Shown piece after piece: positions 1 to 8,047 of a stretch of 23,806 bases of DNA. Positions within the stretch are counted from its first letter, which is position 1; every line of letters begins with the position of its first letter. Made by a program: the position numbers and the translations under genes. The notes under the pieces were generated by a model. The model was not told the DNA's origin. It made no database searches and saw nothing but the letters and a program-made list of their open reading frames with translations. Source of the DNA: CAYGZM01 sp964354365 (GTDB taxonomy: Bacteria > Planctomycetota > Phycisphaerae > Sedimentisphaerales > Anaerobacaceae); contig CAYGZM010000055.1 of assembly GCA_964354365.1 (NCBI GenBank), positions 1 to 23,806 on the forward strand. The letters are read 5' to 3'.

Positions 1-63
1 AGAGTTTCAACGATTTTATGTTGCGGCTTAAAACAACTTTTGACGCCGGCATCAACAATATAG

Positions 64-86
64 GTCTAACCTGCAATTTTGCAGAA
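64..86. repeat. 23-base repeat, first copy
   Basis: Exact inverted copy of 23627-23649, in the non-coding sequence beyond the end of glgP. The rest of 1-204 shows no gene I can support. Confidence 0.65.
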
Positions 87-204
87 CTCATTGGAGAGCA
101 AGACGAAGGAAGCGGTTATAGCCGAGCTGGTCGGCCATCAGCCGTCATCGACGAGCGTTGTCCACCTGGTGACGCGTCGGGTATGGTTCCGCGTTCGATT
201 TTGG

Positions 205-2856
205 TCACAGATTCTGGGGTTCATTCGTCTCTGCTGTGTCCTCTTCCCGGATTTCGCCGGCCTTCTCCCAGAGAATAAGGCCAAGCTCGTAAGGATTCAC
301 GAGGTCGGCGTGCTTCGGCAGCACTCTGACGGCGACGCCGTGCTGCCCCGTCGTCTTGCAGGTCATTGAGCCGGTGAACCAATACTCGCCCTGCTCATCA
401 GACGGCTTATCGTAATCCATCCTGACGGAAGCGCCCTCTTTGACATTGCCCCAGCTATCAACGGGGCCGTAGTAAAGCTCAACCGAAACATCACCAGGCT
501 TGATGCCGCCAAGCCTGATGATGGTCCTGACGCACAACTTCGAGCCGATTTTGAGTTGAGGCTGCCTGGGATTCAACTGTTCGCTGCCATTGCCGTCGTT
601 GACTTCCATTATGACCTCCTTGACGGCGCACTGGGACCAGGCTTCACGGATATCGGTTTTCCACTGCGAGAATGCCTTTGCCCTTGCCATAGCCTCGGCG
701 GTCAGGTATCGCCACTTGGCGGCAGCGGGATTGTAGAACCTGCGGGTGTACTCGGCCAACATTCTGTGCGTGTTGAATCGCGGCGCTATCCACTTGATCG
801 AATTCTTGACCCTGCGTATCCAGGCGCGGGGCAAATTGTCCGCGGAGCGGGTGTAAAAGAGCGGAATAACCTCGTTCTCGAGCATATTGTAAATGGCCTG
901 CGACTCAACTATGTCCTGGTAATCCTGGTCCTGGTAGCTCTCGCCGGCGCCAATGACCCAGCCTCCATCGGGCGTATAGCCCTCGCACCACCAGCCGTCC
1001 AGGGTGCTCATGTTCAATACGCCGTTAACCGCCGCTTTCATGCCGCTCGTGCCGCTGGCCTCCATCGGCCTCCGGGGATTGCTCAGCCAAACGTCCACAC
1101 CGCGAACCAACGCGCGCGCCATATCCATATCATAGTTCTCCAGAAATACGATACGTCGCCTGACATCCTGCTGCGTGGCGAAGTGAACGATATGGCGTAT
1201 GATGTCCTTGCCTTCAGCATCTTTGGGGTGAGCCTTGCCCGCAAAGATCAGTTGTATAGGCCGATCCGGGTTTGCAAGCAGTTTAACCAGACGCTGCGGG
1301 TCCCTGAGCAGCAAAGAACCCCTCTTGTAGCCTGCAAACCTTCTGGCAAAGCCTATTGTCAACGCGTCGGGGTCGAGAACCTCCTCCGCGTGATTCAGCT
1401 CGGTGTGATAAGTGCCCCTTCGCTGCATCTGGACCTTCAGACAGTTGCGCGCAAAGACAATCAACTGTTCCTTGCAGCGCTGGTGTGTATGCCAGAACTC
1501 CTCATCCGGGATTTGCTCGACGTTGTCCCAAACAGACTTGTTCATGGCCTCATCGGCCCAGGTCGGACCAAGGTACCTTTCATACAGGGAGTCTATCTCA
1601 TCCGACAGCCAGTTCCTGATGTGGATGCCGTTTGTGATGGATTTGATCGGGACTTCGTCGAGGGGGATGCCGGGCCACAGGCCGCCCCACATTCCACGGG
1701 ATATCTCACCATGCAGCTTGCTGACGCCGTTGGCGTAGCTGCTGAGCTTCAAAGCAAGAATCGGCATCTTGAACGCCTCGTTGTCATCGTCCGCCAGCAT
1801 CCTGCCGAGGCCAAGGAATCGCTGCCTGTTTATGCCGAGCTTTGGGAAATAATTGCCAAAGTACTTGTCCATCAGATCGACGCGGAACTCGTCGAGCCCC
1901 GCCTTGACGGGCGTGTGTATCGTGAAGACGTTGCCCGCCCTTGTGGCCTCGACGGCCTCGTCAAAAGTCATATTCTTGCTGCTTCGCAGGTCGCGGATTC
2001 GTTCGAGCGCCATAAACGCCGCGTGCCCCTCGTTCATGTGGCAGACGGTCGGTGTGACACCCATAGCCACAAGGGCCTTCATACCGCCGATGCCAAGCAT
2101 AATCTCCTGCCGTATCCGCAGTTCCCGGTCGCCGCCATAGAGACTGCTCGTAATCATACGGTCTCCAAGCGAATTCGCCCGAATATTGCTGTCCAGTAGA
2201 TACACTTTCACCCTGCCGACGGAAGCGCACCAGATCTGTGCCACGACGCACCTGCCCGGGTACTCAACGCTGATGGTCAACGGGCGGGCACTTTCCTTGC
2301 GAACCAGCTCGACGGGCATACTGTATGGGTCGTTTTCGACATACACCTCCTGCTGCCAGCCGTCAACGTTGAGATATTGACGGAAGTACCCTTTCTGATA
2401 GAGCAGCCCGACACCGACGAGTGGAACCCCCAGGTCGGAGGCGCTCTTCAGGTGGTCGCCCGCGAGAATTCCGAGTCCGCCGGCGTAGATCGGCAGACAC
2501 TCGTGAATGCCAAACTCCGCGCTGAAATAGGCAATAATCGGCTTGCTATTCCTGGAGCAGACCTTCTCAAACCAGGTTGGCCCTTCCAGGTATGCCTTTA
2601 GCTTCTCGGCTGTACGTTTCAACTCGCCGAGGAACCCCTGATTCTCAGCAAGTGACTCTAATTTCGTCTGCGAGATGTTCCCAAGCATCTTGACCGGGTT
2701 ATGATCGCAGGCAGACCACAGATTGCTGTCAATGCGTTTGAACAGATCAATGAACTCAGGGTTCCAGGACCAAAACAGGTTCCCTGCGATAAGCTCCAGG
2801 TCCTTAAGTGGTTCCGGCAGGGCGGGCAAAACAGTGAAGTTCCGGACGCTTGGCAT
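205..2856 (-). CDS. glgP: Alpha-glucan (glycogen/maltodextrin) phosphorylase, GlgP type
   Basis: An 883-residue protein of the GT35 family that would release glucose-1-phosphate from alpha-1,4-glucans in the cytoplasm. The N-terminus (about residues 10-115) matches the DUF3417-type extension of the short-chain alpha-glucan phosphorylase subfamily. The motif YAGGLGILAGDH lies at 124-135, the phosphate-binding FARRFAGYKR at 503-512, and the pyridoxal-phosphate lysine is K607 in SGTSGMKAAVNG. Residues from about 740 to 870 form an extra C-terminal domain beyond the catalytic core. The ATG at 2856 has GGAG nine bases upstream. The upstream side holds two terminator hairpins and a structured RNA, so the gene either has its own promoter between 2857 and 2968 or is controlled by read-through of those terminators. 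No other glycogen gene is next to it. Confidence 0.95.
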   Translation of the reverse strand: MPSVRNFTVLPALPEPLKDLELIAGNLFWSWNPEFIDLFKRIDSNLWSACDHNPVKMLGNISQTKLESLAENQGFLGELKRTAEKLKAYLEGPTWFEKVCSRNSKPIIAYFSAEFGIHECLPIYAGGLGILAGDHLKSASDLGVPLVGVGLLYQKGYFRQYLNVDGWQQEVYVENDPYSMPVELVRKESARPLTISVEYPGRCVVAQIWCASVGRVKVYLLDSNIRANSLGDRMITSSLYGGDRELRIRQEIMLGIGGMKALVAMGVTPTVCHMNEGHAAFMALERIRDLRSSKNMTFDEAVEATRAGNVFTIHTPVKAGLDEFRVDLMDKYFGNYFPKLGINRQRFLGLGRMLADDDNEAFKMPILALKLSSYANGVSKLHGEISRGMWGGLWPGIPLDEVPIKSITNGIHIRNWLSDEIDSLYERYLGPTWADEAMNKSVWDNVEQIPDEEFWHTHQRCKEQLIVFARNCLKVQMQRRGTYHTELNHAEEVLDPDALTIGFARRFAGYKRGSLLLRDPQRLVKLLANPDRPIQLIFAGKAHPKDAEGKDIIRHIVHFATQQDVRRRIVFLENYDMDMARALVRGVDVWLSNPRRPMEASGTSGMKAAVNGVLNMSTLDGWWCEGYTPDGGWVIGAGESYQDQDYQDIVESQAIYNMLENEVIPLFYTRSADNLPRAWIRRVKNSIKWIAPRFNTHRMLAEYTRRFYNPAAAKWRYLTAEAMARAKAFSQWKTDIREAWSQCAVKEVIMEVNDGNGSEQLNPRQPQLKIGSKLCVRTIIRLGGIKPGDVSVELYYGPVDSWGNVKEGASVRMDYDKPSDEQGEYWFTGSMTCKTTGQHGVAVRVLPKHADLVNPYELGLILWEKAGEIREEDTAETNEPQNL

Positions 2857-2968
2857 TTTCCACTTCTCCGTGTAAGTCTTTTACTGGCAAATACTAACAG
2901 CCTAAGCCCAAGAGGCGATTGCACGTTCGCACATAATCTAATCGACCAATCCATTCTTTGGCTTAACC

Positions 2969-2996
2969 GCAAAAGGCCGGGCAGTTCCCTGGCCTT
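2969..2996 (-). terminator. Second intrinsic terminator upstream of glgP
   Basis: On the minus strand AAGGCC then GGG pairs with CCC then GGCCTT (2973-2978 with 2991-2996; 2979-2981 with 2987-2989; one bulge), followed by a short T run at 2974-2971. It lies downstream of the stronger hairpin at 3056-3083 and about 110 bases before the glgP start codon. It would stop transcripts that read through from the structured RNA, or act as an attenuator of glgP. Confidence 0.55.
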
Positions 2997-3055
2997 CGAC
3001 TATTCATAGGTCCGATATTCGAGGCCGATAAGCCTGGTGGGAACAGGTGAAATGA

Positions 3056-3083
3056 AAAAAGGCCTGTGCAAACAGGCCTTTTT
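3056..3083 (-). terminator. Strong bidirectional intrinsic terminator after the structured RNA
   Basis: A perfect 12-pair hairpin: AAAAAGGCCTGT (3056-3067), a four-base loop GCAA (3068-3071) and ACAGGCCTTTTT (3072-3083). The A and T flanks make it work on either strand. In minus-strand direction it follows directly on the closing stem of the RNA at 3094-3287. Confidence 0.85.
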
Positions 3084-3093
3084 ATTATTGCCA

Positions 3094-3287
3094 GGCCTGC
3101 CTCCGCAGGTGCCGTAAGAAAGCGTTTGAAGAGAACCCATTACTTCCAAGTGGGCAATCGTTGCTTGTGTCCGAAAGTCCTATCGAAGTAGGCGTTTCCG
3201 ATCCATCAAGGCCTGATTTCCCTGAGTACGGGTATCGGTTCTTTCAAACATCAGCTTTCCATACGGGCACCGCAGGGGTCAGCCCGC
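3094..3287 (-). ncRNA. Structured small RNA with own promoter and terminator (6S-like or glgP leader)
   Basis: About 194 bases run from the expected start near 3287 to the end of a long closing stem, with the terminator 11 bases further on. Seen in sequence (plus-strand coordinates): 3094-3099 pairs with 3280-3284, 3100-3106 with 3272-3278 (one mismatch), 3108-3115 with 3263-3271, 3118-3123 with 3254-3259, and 3124-3137 with 3237-3249. This gives roughly 37 pairs broken only by small bulges and a 4-base bulge at 3250-3253. The apical part (3139-3236) holds three small hairpins: 3147-3167, 3179-3192 and 3215-3236. Open reading frames here lack ribosome binding sites. Size, promoter and a long closing stem fit 6S RNA, but the branched apex does not fit it well. 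tmRNA, RNase P RNA and SRP RNA signatures were looked for and not seen. Alternatively it is a riboregulatory leader of glgP. Existence as an RNA gene is likely; family is unknown. Confidence 0.6.
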
Positions 3288-3293
3288 AACTCT

Positions 3294-3323
3294 ATTATAT
3301 ACCAACCGGCCAGCCACAGTCAA
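3294..3323 (-). promoter_or_regulatory. Sigma70-type promoter of the structured RNA
   Basis: On the minus strand the -35 box TTGACT (3323-3318) and the -10 box TATAAT (3299-3294) are separated by 18 bases. A start at the G at 3287 would place the first transcribed base at the foot of the closing stem. This is the best promoter match in the left part of the window. Confidence 0.7.
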
Positions 3324-3481
3324 GAAAATACTGCAAAGAACACCTGGTAAATGCCGGCCCAGCCACAAGCCTGGGAGACAACACTTATATGTTCTTCGGC
3401 CTATCGGATGGCGTTTCTCCAGCAAATTCGGGGTCAAACTCAACTGGCGCTTTTTCACGGGCCACAACGCCCACACCTATT

Positions 3482-3501
3482 AAAAAAACCCCAAAAATGG
3501 G
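3482..3501 (-). terminator. Weak terminator after pheT
   Basis: In minus direction CCCA, loop TTTT, TGGG and then G plus seven T residues (3488-3482) lie about 67 bases after the pheT stop. The stem has only four pairs, so this is a weak call based mainly on the T run and position. Confidence 0.35.
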
Positions 3502-3567
3502 ACAAAAAGGGCATTGGAGGGTAGCTGGAGGCTATGCGGTGGCAACAAGAATTGGCAACAGCCATCC

Positions 3568-5583
3568 TCACACGGTTCGCAACTCAGCATGGACGGCTTC
3601 GCTCAGGCCATCGACAATGATCTTCTGAAGCCTGTCAACGGCTTCGTGGGTCAGCGTACCGTCTTCATCCCTAAACCGCAGAGAAAGCGTAACGCTCTTG
3701 CGGCCCGCCGGGATGGCCTTGCCGCGATATATTCCCACAAATTGAACGCCCTCGAGCTCGCCGGAGGCATTGCGCCCAACCGTCTCGATAATCTCGGACC
3801 AGCGAACTTCTTCGCCTACAATGATTGAGAGGTCCCGCTCAATTGCGGGGAATCTCGGTATGGGCTTTACTTTTAGAGGGCCCCTCGACAGATTCAGAAG
3901 CGACTCGAACCGCAACTCGACCGCACAAGGTCTCAGATCCGTGAAATCGAATTTCTCCGCCACCTCCTTTGAAACGATGCCCGCCGTGCCTATAACGCCG
4001 CCATTTACCGTAACATCCGCGCCGGCTTCGGCCCAGGCCGGATTGGCATGGGCGAAAACGGTCTCGGACTCCCGGTCAATGCTCCTTATCAGCCCTTCGA
4101 TCACGCCGCAAAGGTCTCTTAAGTCACCATCGCACACAAGGGCGAGCTTTGCCTCTTCGAGCGGCAGCGGCCCGCCGGCGTCCCTCGGCACAAAAGTATC
4201 GGCAATCTCAAATATCCTGCACGGCCGATTCTTGGCATTCAGGTTAGTCTTGAGAACGCCGAGCAGCGAGCCGATAAGGCTCTGACGCAATAGATTAGCG
4301 CTCCTGCGAGACTCGTCCTTGACGCTCAAATGCCTTTCGAGACCGCCGCTGGCAAAGAGCTTTGCCGCGGAATCGTCAATAAAGCTCACGTTTATCGTTT
4401 CATAAAATCCGCATGCGTTAAGATAAGCCCCGATCCGCTCGGTCATCTTCTGACGAGTATCGGGCGGCACAACTTCAATTTCGATTTTTCGCTCTGTCGG
4501 CACCTTATTATAGCCGTACACGCGCGCAACTTCCTCGATCAAATCGGCCTCACGATAGACGTCGCTTCGCCACGAAGGCGTCATGCAGACCACTGAGTCC
4601 CCCTCAAGCCGCGGGCGGAACTTCAATGCCGAAAGAATCCGCATTACATCATCGCGGGGCACGTCGATGCCCAGCAGCATCTTCAGCCGAGCGAGCCGTA
4701 ATGTCACTTCCTTCGGCGCCGGCCTTTTCGGGTAAACGTCAACCACGCCCTCTGCCACTTTTCCGCCTGCAACCTGTGTTATCAATTGGCAGGTGCGCTT
4801 CGACGCCCAGTCGATCATCTCGATATCGACGATACGTTCGAATCGAAAAGAGGCCTCGGAAGGGAGGCCAAGTCTGCGCGAAGTCGTTCGGATGCTGACC
4901 GGGTCGAAATAAGCATCTTCAAGTAGTATTGCGGTAGTCGCATCGCCGACCTCGCTATCCAGACCGCCCATCACGCCGGCCACCGCCACAGGCCCGTTAG
5001 GGTCGGTAATAACCAGCATATCATTATTGAGATCGCACCGCGACCCGTCGATACTCACTATGCGTTCGCCGGGGGCGGCCCTTCTGACGATTATTTTGCC
5101 GTCGGCAATCTTGTCGTAATCGAAGGCGTGCGGCGGCTGGCCGGTCTCCATCATCGCGTAATTGGTCGCGTCAACGACGTTATTGACGCTCCGCATCCCG
5201 ACCGCTTCGAGACGCTTTGCCATCCAGTCCGGCGACGGCCCGACCTTCACGCCCTCGATGACCCTGGCGGTGTAGCGACCGCACAGGTCCGGCTCGGCAA
5301 TTTCCACGCTCGCAAGCTCGCTGACGTCCCTGTCCGAATCGTCCAGCTCGACGGCGGGCACTCTCAACTCCCTGCCTGTTGCGGCGGCCAGCTCGCGGGC
5401 AATGCCGATATGGCCCAGACAATCCCCACGGTTGCTCGTAACCTCTACGTCGATTACAGTATCGTCGTCGAGGTATTCAATACCCTCGCAGGGAAAACCC
5501 AGGTCGCTCAGAGTCTGTGCGATCTGCTCGGCCTTAATGCCCGTTTCAACATAATCACTTAGCCAATTCAGCGAAATCTTCAT
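3568..5583 (-). CDS. pheT: Phenylalanyl-tRNA synthetase beta subunit, short form without EMAP domain
   Basis: A 671-residue beta subunit that forms the alpha2-beta2 enzyme charging tRNA-Phe. The start MKISLNWLSDYV is typical of the family. The B3/4 domain (about 90-260) includes VNNVVDATNYAMMETGQP at 133-150. The B5 domain follows (about 285-360, with TPSWRSDVYREADLIEEVARVYGYNK-type sequence at 335-360). The C-terminal FDX-ACB domain begins near 577 (PRFPAIERDLSIIV) and runs to the end. Family members usually have close to 800 residues because an EMAP/OB-fold tRNA-binding domain is inserted near residue 40. Here IEYLDDDTVIDVEVTSNRGD runs straight through, so that domain is absent; the join is clean and in frame, so this looks like a natural short form. 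pheS is not adjacent on this side, which is less common. The ATG at 5583 has only a weak ribosome binding site. Confidence 0.95.
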   Translation of the reverse strand: MKISLNWLSDYVETGIKAEQIAQTLSDLGFPCEGIEYLDDDTVIDVEVTSNRGDCLGHIGIARELAAATGRELRVPAVELDDSDRDVSELASVEIAEPDLCGRYTARVIEGVKVGPSPDWMAKRLEAVGMRSVNNVVDATNYAMMETGQPPHAFDYDKIADGKIIVRRAAPGERIVSIDGSRCDLNNDMLVITDPNGPVAVAGVMGGLDSEVGDATTAILLEDAYFDPVSIRTTSRRLGLPSEASFRFERIVDIEMIDWASKRTCQLITQVAGGKVAEGVVDVYPKRPAPKEVTLRLARLKMLLGIDVPRDDVMRILSALKFRPRLEGDSVVCMTPSWRSDVYREADLIEEVARVYGYNKVPTERKIEIEVVPPDTRQKMTERIGAYLNACGFYETINVSFIDDSAAKLFASGGLERHLSVKDESRRSANLLRQSLIGSLLGVLKTNLNAKNRPCRIFEIADTFVPRDAGGPLPLEEAKLALVCDGDLRDLCGVIEGLIRSIDRESETVFAHANPAWAEAGADVTVNGGVIGTAGIVSKEVAEKFDFTDLRPCAVELRFESLLNLSRGPLKVKPIPRFPAIERDLSIIVGEEVRWSEIIETVGRNASGELEGVQFVGIYRGKAIPAGRKSVTLSLRFRDEDGTLTHEAVDRLQKIIVDGLSEAVHAELRTV

Positions 5584-5694
5584 AATGAGCTCACCGCCAA
5601 AGTAACCCGAATATCGACAATAAGTTACGGACTTCCGGCAGCACTGTCAAGAATTTTGAACGAGGTGTGCGGCTTATACGTCAAAAGGTTTGGT

Positions 5695-5723
5695 TTGATT
5701 TGCTGGCGACGGGGAGGTATATT
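5695..5723 (+). promoter_or_regulatory. Sigma70-type promoter for the racemase-family gene
   Basis: TTGATT (5695-5700) and TATATT (5718-5723) are separated by 17 bases, 75 bases before the start codon at 5798. It lies in the divergent gap between pheT and this gene. Confidence 0.55.
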
Positions 5724-5797
5724 TTAGCGGCAAGAGCAGGTCGTTCAGCGACTTTGGCCAGGTAATAACTCGTGTTTACCAAATAGGAGGTTCAGAA

Positions 5798-7057
5798 ATG
5801 GATGCAAGTCGCCGTGATTTTCTAAAGGCCGCAGCATTAAGCATAGCTGCGGGTCAGGCATTGGCAGCGCAGACAGCCGCCGCAAAGACAAAATCCGACC
5901 GCAAGCGCAAAGGGCAAAAGGACAACGATCCTATAACCACGTACAAGGCCGCTTTGCAGCACAGCACCCAGAGGATTGAGAGTATTGAGACTTTCACGCA
6001 GGGCAACGTCAGCTTCGTGCGGGTTCGGACGAATGATAAGGCGGAGGGCTGGGGCCAGATATCAACCTTCGACGCGGACATCTCAGCAATGGTTATGCAC
6101 CGCAAGATCGCCGGGCACGCCCTCGGCAAGGACCCTGCCGACATCGACGCCATCGCCAATGAGTGCATCGAGGCGAATTACAAATACCCCTGGTCGTTCG
6201 TCTGCCGGGCCCTGGCGGGCGTGGATACCGCCATTTGGGACTTGCTCGCCAAACGCGAAGGCAAGAGCGTATGCGAACTGTTAGGCGGAAAACGCCGGCC
6301 AATAGTCGCATACGGATCCAGTATGAGCCGCAGCATCAAGCCGGAAGATGAAGCAGCCCGACTTCTGCGGCTCAAGGAAACCATGGGCTTCCGCGCATTC
6401 AAGATTCGCATCGGAAAGGTCTGCGGGCATGACCAGGACGAATGGCCCGGCCGAACCGAGGCGATTGTCCCGACCGTGCGAAAGGCCATCGGCGACGGCA
6501 CCGCCCTGCTGGTCGATGGCAATAGCTGCTACACCGCGCCAAAAGCGATAGAGGTCGGCAGGCTTCTGGACGACAGCAACGTCTGCCATTTCGAGGAGCC
6601 TTGCCCATACTGGGAATTGGAATGGACGGCTAAGGTGGTTAAAGCCATAAGCGTCCCCGTTGCCGGGGGCGAGCAGGATAACGACCTTGCGCAGTGGCGG
6701 CGGATGATACGTATGCGGGCCGTCGATATTGTCCAGCCGGACATCCTCTATGTCGGCGGCCTGACGCGGGCACTGAGGGTCGCTGCAATGGCGGCGGAAG
6801 CAGAAATGCCGTGCGTGCCCCATTCGGCCAACTTGGCAATGGTTACGCTCTTTACGATGCACTTGCTCGCCGCGATACCCAACGCCGGGCCTTATATGGA
6901 GTTCTCGATAGAAAAAACGCCCTGGACCGACGACCTGTACTCCCCGACCATCGAGGTCCGCGACGGCGTAGCGGCCATCCCGGAAGGCCCGGGCTGGGGC
7001 GTAACTATAAACCCAAAATGGCTCGAATCCGCAAAACGCGAGGTTAGCGAGCGCTGA
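5798..7057 (+). CDS. Tat-exported mandelate racemase / muconate lactonizing enzyme family protein
   Basis: A 419-residue enolase-superfamily enzyme, probably an acid-sugar dehydratase or epimerase. Residues 1-25 form a twin-arginine signal (SRRDFLK at 4-10 and an alanine-rich stretch), so it acts in the periplasm or at the cell surface. The N-terminal capping domain is about 55-160. In the barrel the expected metal ligands are D240 (LLVDGNS), E266 or E267 (HFEEP) and E292 (AGGEQ). The catalytic dyad of the mandelate racemase subgroup is D315 (QPDILYVGG) and H342 (VPHSANL), and the late glutamate is E368. The second lysine of the usual KxK motif is replaced: K202-I-R204. This argues against true mandelate racemase chemistry and fits sugar-acid dehydratases. 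The ATG has a strong AGGAGG at 5785-5790. The substrate cannot be read from the sequence. Confidence 0.88.
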   Translation: MDASRRDFLKAAALSIAAGQALAAQTAAAKTKSDRKRKGQKDNDPITTYKAALQHSTQRIESIETFTQGNVSFVRVRTNDKAEGWGQISTFDADISAMVMHRKIAGHALGKDPADIDAIANECIEANYKYPWSFVCRALAGVDTAIWDLLAKREGKSVCELLGGKRRPIVAYGSSMSRSIKPEDEAARLLRLKETMGFRAFKIRIGKVCGHDQDEWPGRTEAIVPTVRKAIGDGTALLVDGNSCYTAPKAIEVGRLLDDSNVCHFEEPCPYWELEWTAKVVKAISVPVAGGEQDNDLAQWRRMIRMRAVDIVQPDILYVGGLTRALRVAAMAAEAEMPCVPHSANLAMVTLFTMHLLAAIPNAGPYMEFSIEKTPWTDDLYSPTIEVRDGVAAIPEGPGWGVTINPKWLESAKREVSER

Positions 7058-7132
7058 CGGCACGGGCAGACTATCAGACAAGAAAAATGCCCGCAGGTTT
7101 CGCCATAGTAGCCCGTCAACGTTGATCTTGTT

Positions 7133-7167
7133 GGTTGTCATTCCTGCGAAGGCAGGAATCCACAACC
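7133..7167. repeat. REP-like intergenic palindrome
   Basis: ATTCCTGC (7140-7147), a GAAG loop and GCAGGAAT (7152-7159) form a perfect 8-pair hairpin. It is extended by GGTTGT (7133-7138) pairing with ACAACC (7162-7167). The core resembles a widely dispersed class of bacterial intergenic palindromes; only one copy is present in this window. Confidence 0.6.
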
Positions 7168-7317
7168 CTTAGCCGGCTGTTGAGCGAACAGCACCCACAA
7201 ATTCAACTGTGAGTGGCCACTAGCACACCGCCGATGATGCACCGTCGCGGTTCGGACCGCGGCGCCCGGATTCACCACATACCCGGCATGGTCAGAATGG
7301 CGAAACTTCGATTTGCG

Positions 7318-7346
7318 TTTCCAAAACAACGGGCCTCGATTATAAT
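7318..7346 (+). promoter_or_regulatory. Promoter for the VOC-family gene
   Basis: A perfect -10 box TATAAT at 7341-7346 lies 17 bases after a moderate -35 match TTTCCA (7318-7323), 50 bases before the start codon. Confidence 0.5.
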
Positions 7347-7395
7347 GTGCTCGGTAGTCTTTATGATTCGTTGAGACAGTTTTAGGAGAGTTCTT

Positions 7396-7938
7396 ATGAG
7401 AAGATGTAGTTTGGTCGCAGTGGTTCTTGTTTGCATTGCAGCAGGCTTGTTCGCAGCAGGCGCCGCCGGTCCGAGCGGTGCGCAAAGCGCCTTTAGCAGG
7501 ACAACTATCGATGTAGGCGTTGTGGTAAGCGACGTTGAGAAGTCGGCGAAATTCTACACTGAGGCGCTGGGCTTTACCGAATTGGGCGGCTTCGACGTCT
7601 CGAAGGAAATGGGCGGCGATTCGGGCCTTGTCGATTACCAGGCCTTTCACGTCCGGCAGTTCGTACTCGCCGACGAGCCAACCGCCACAAGGGTCAAGCT
7701 GATGGACTTTCCGGGCGTCAAATCGAAGAAGGTCGATAATAAGTACATCAATTCGACGCTCGGATTCAGCTACCTGACGATACTCGTCTCGGACACGACC
7801 GCAGCGGTCGAGCGGGTCAGGAAGGCGGGGGTAAAGCCGGTGAAGGAGCCGTATCGGCTGGGCGAATCCAACAACTACCTGACGCTCCTAAAGGACCCCG
7901 ACGGCAACATAATCGAGCTGGTCGGGCCAAAGAAGTAG
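7396..7938 (+). CDS. Secreted VOC-superfamily (glyoxalase/bleomycin-resistance fold) protein
   Basis: 180 residues. Residues 1-30 look like a Sec signal peptide (MRRC, then a hydrophobic stretch and AGAAGPSGAQS). The remainder is a single VOC module made of two beta-alpha-beta-beta-beta units: IDVGVVVSDVEKSAKFYTEALGF near 38-60 and a second unit starting near 121 (FSYLTILVSDTTAAVERVRKAG). It ends with the family signature LLKDPDGNIIELVGP. The histidine usually found in the first strand as a metal ligand is not visible (VGVVV), whereas the late glutamate in IIELVG is kept, so metal-dependent glyoxalase activity is doubtful. AGGAGA lies about eight bases before the ATG. An exported VOC protein is uncommon; its substrate is unknown. 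Confidence 0.85.
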   Translation: MRRCSLVAVVLVCIAAGLFAAGAAGPSGAQSAFSRTTIDVGVVVSDVEKSAKFYTEALGFTELGGFDVSKEMGGDSGLVDYQAFHVRQFVLADEPTATRVKLMDFPGVKSKKVDNKYINSTLGFSYLTILVSDTTAAVERVRKAGVKPVKEPYRLGESNNYLTLLKDPDGNIIELVGPKK

Positions 7939-8047
7939 CTCGTCGCACAAAGACGTATGCCTTGAGCATTTGAAATCGTATGCGGTCATTGGGTTTGACA
8001 GTCAGGTTGAGCATATCCTGACGATGCAAGAACGCCGGAGGCGTTTG

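Larger units (their letters stand above)
7058..7395. other. Intergenic stretch with palindromic repeat, GC hairpin and a promoter
   Basis: No convincing gene. It holds a REP-like palindrome at 7133-7167, a GC-rich hairpin at 7246-7261 (CGCGGT, loop TCGG, ACCGCG), and the promoter of the next gene at 7318-7346. There is no clear intrinsic terminator for the preceding gene, although CGGGCA near 7068 can pair with TGCCCG near 7088. Confidence 0.5.

Noticed and set aside
79..369. Plus-strand open frame at the left end (96 codons)
   Set aside because: It starts in repeat sequence and continues antisense to glgP; no family resemblance.
556..2199. Long plus-strand open frame (547 codons) opposite glgP
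   Set aside because: It is the antisense shadow of a clearly recognisable phosphorylase and has no protein family character.
3094..3287. Assigning the structured RNA to tmRNA, RNase P RNA or SRP RNA
   Set aside because: No tRNA-like T-arm, no RNase P GAGGAAAGTCC-type core and no SRP GGAA apical motif with its asymmetric loop were seen.
3161..3628. Plus-strand open frame of 155 codons across the structured RNA region
   Set aside because: No ribosome binding site, no recognisable domain, and it runs into the antisense of pheT.
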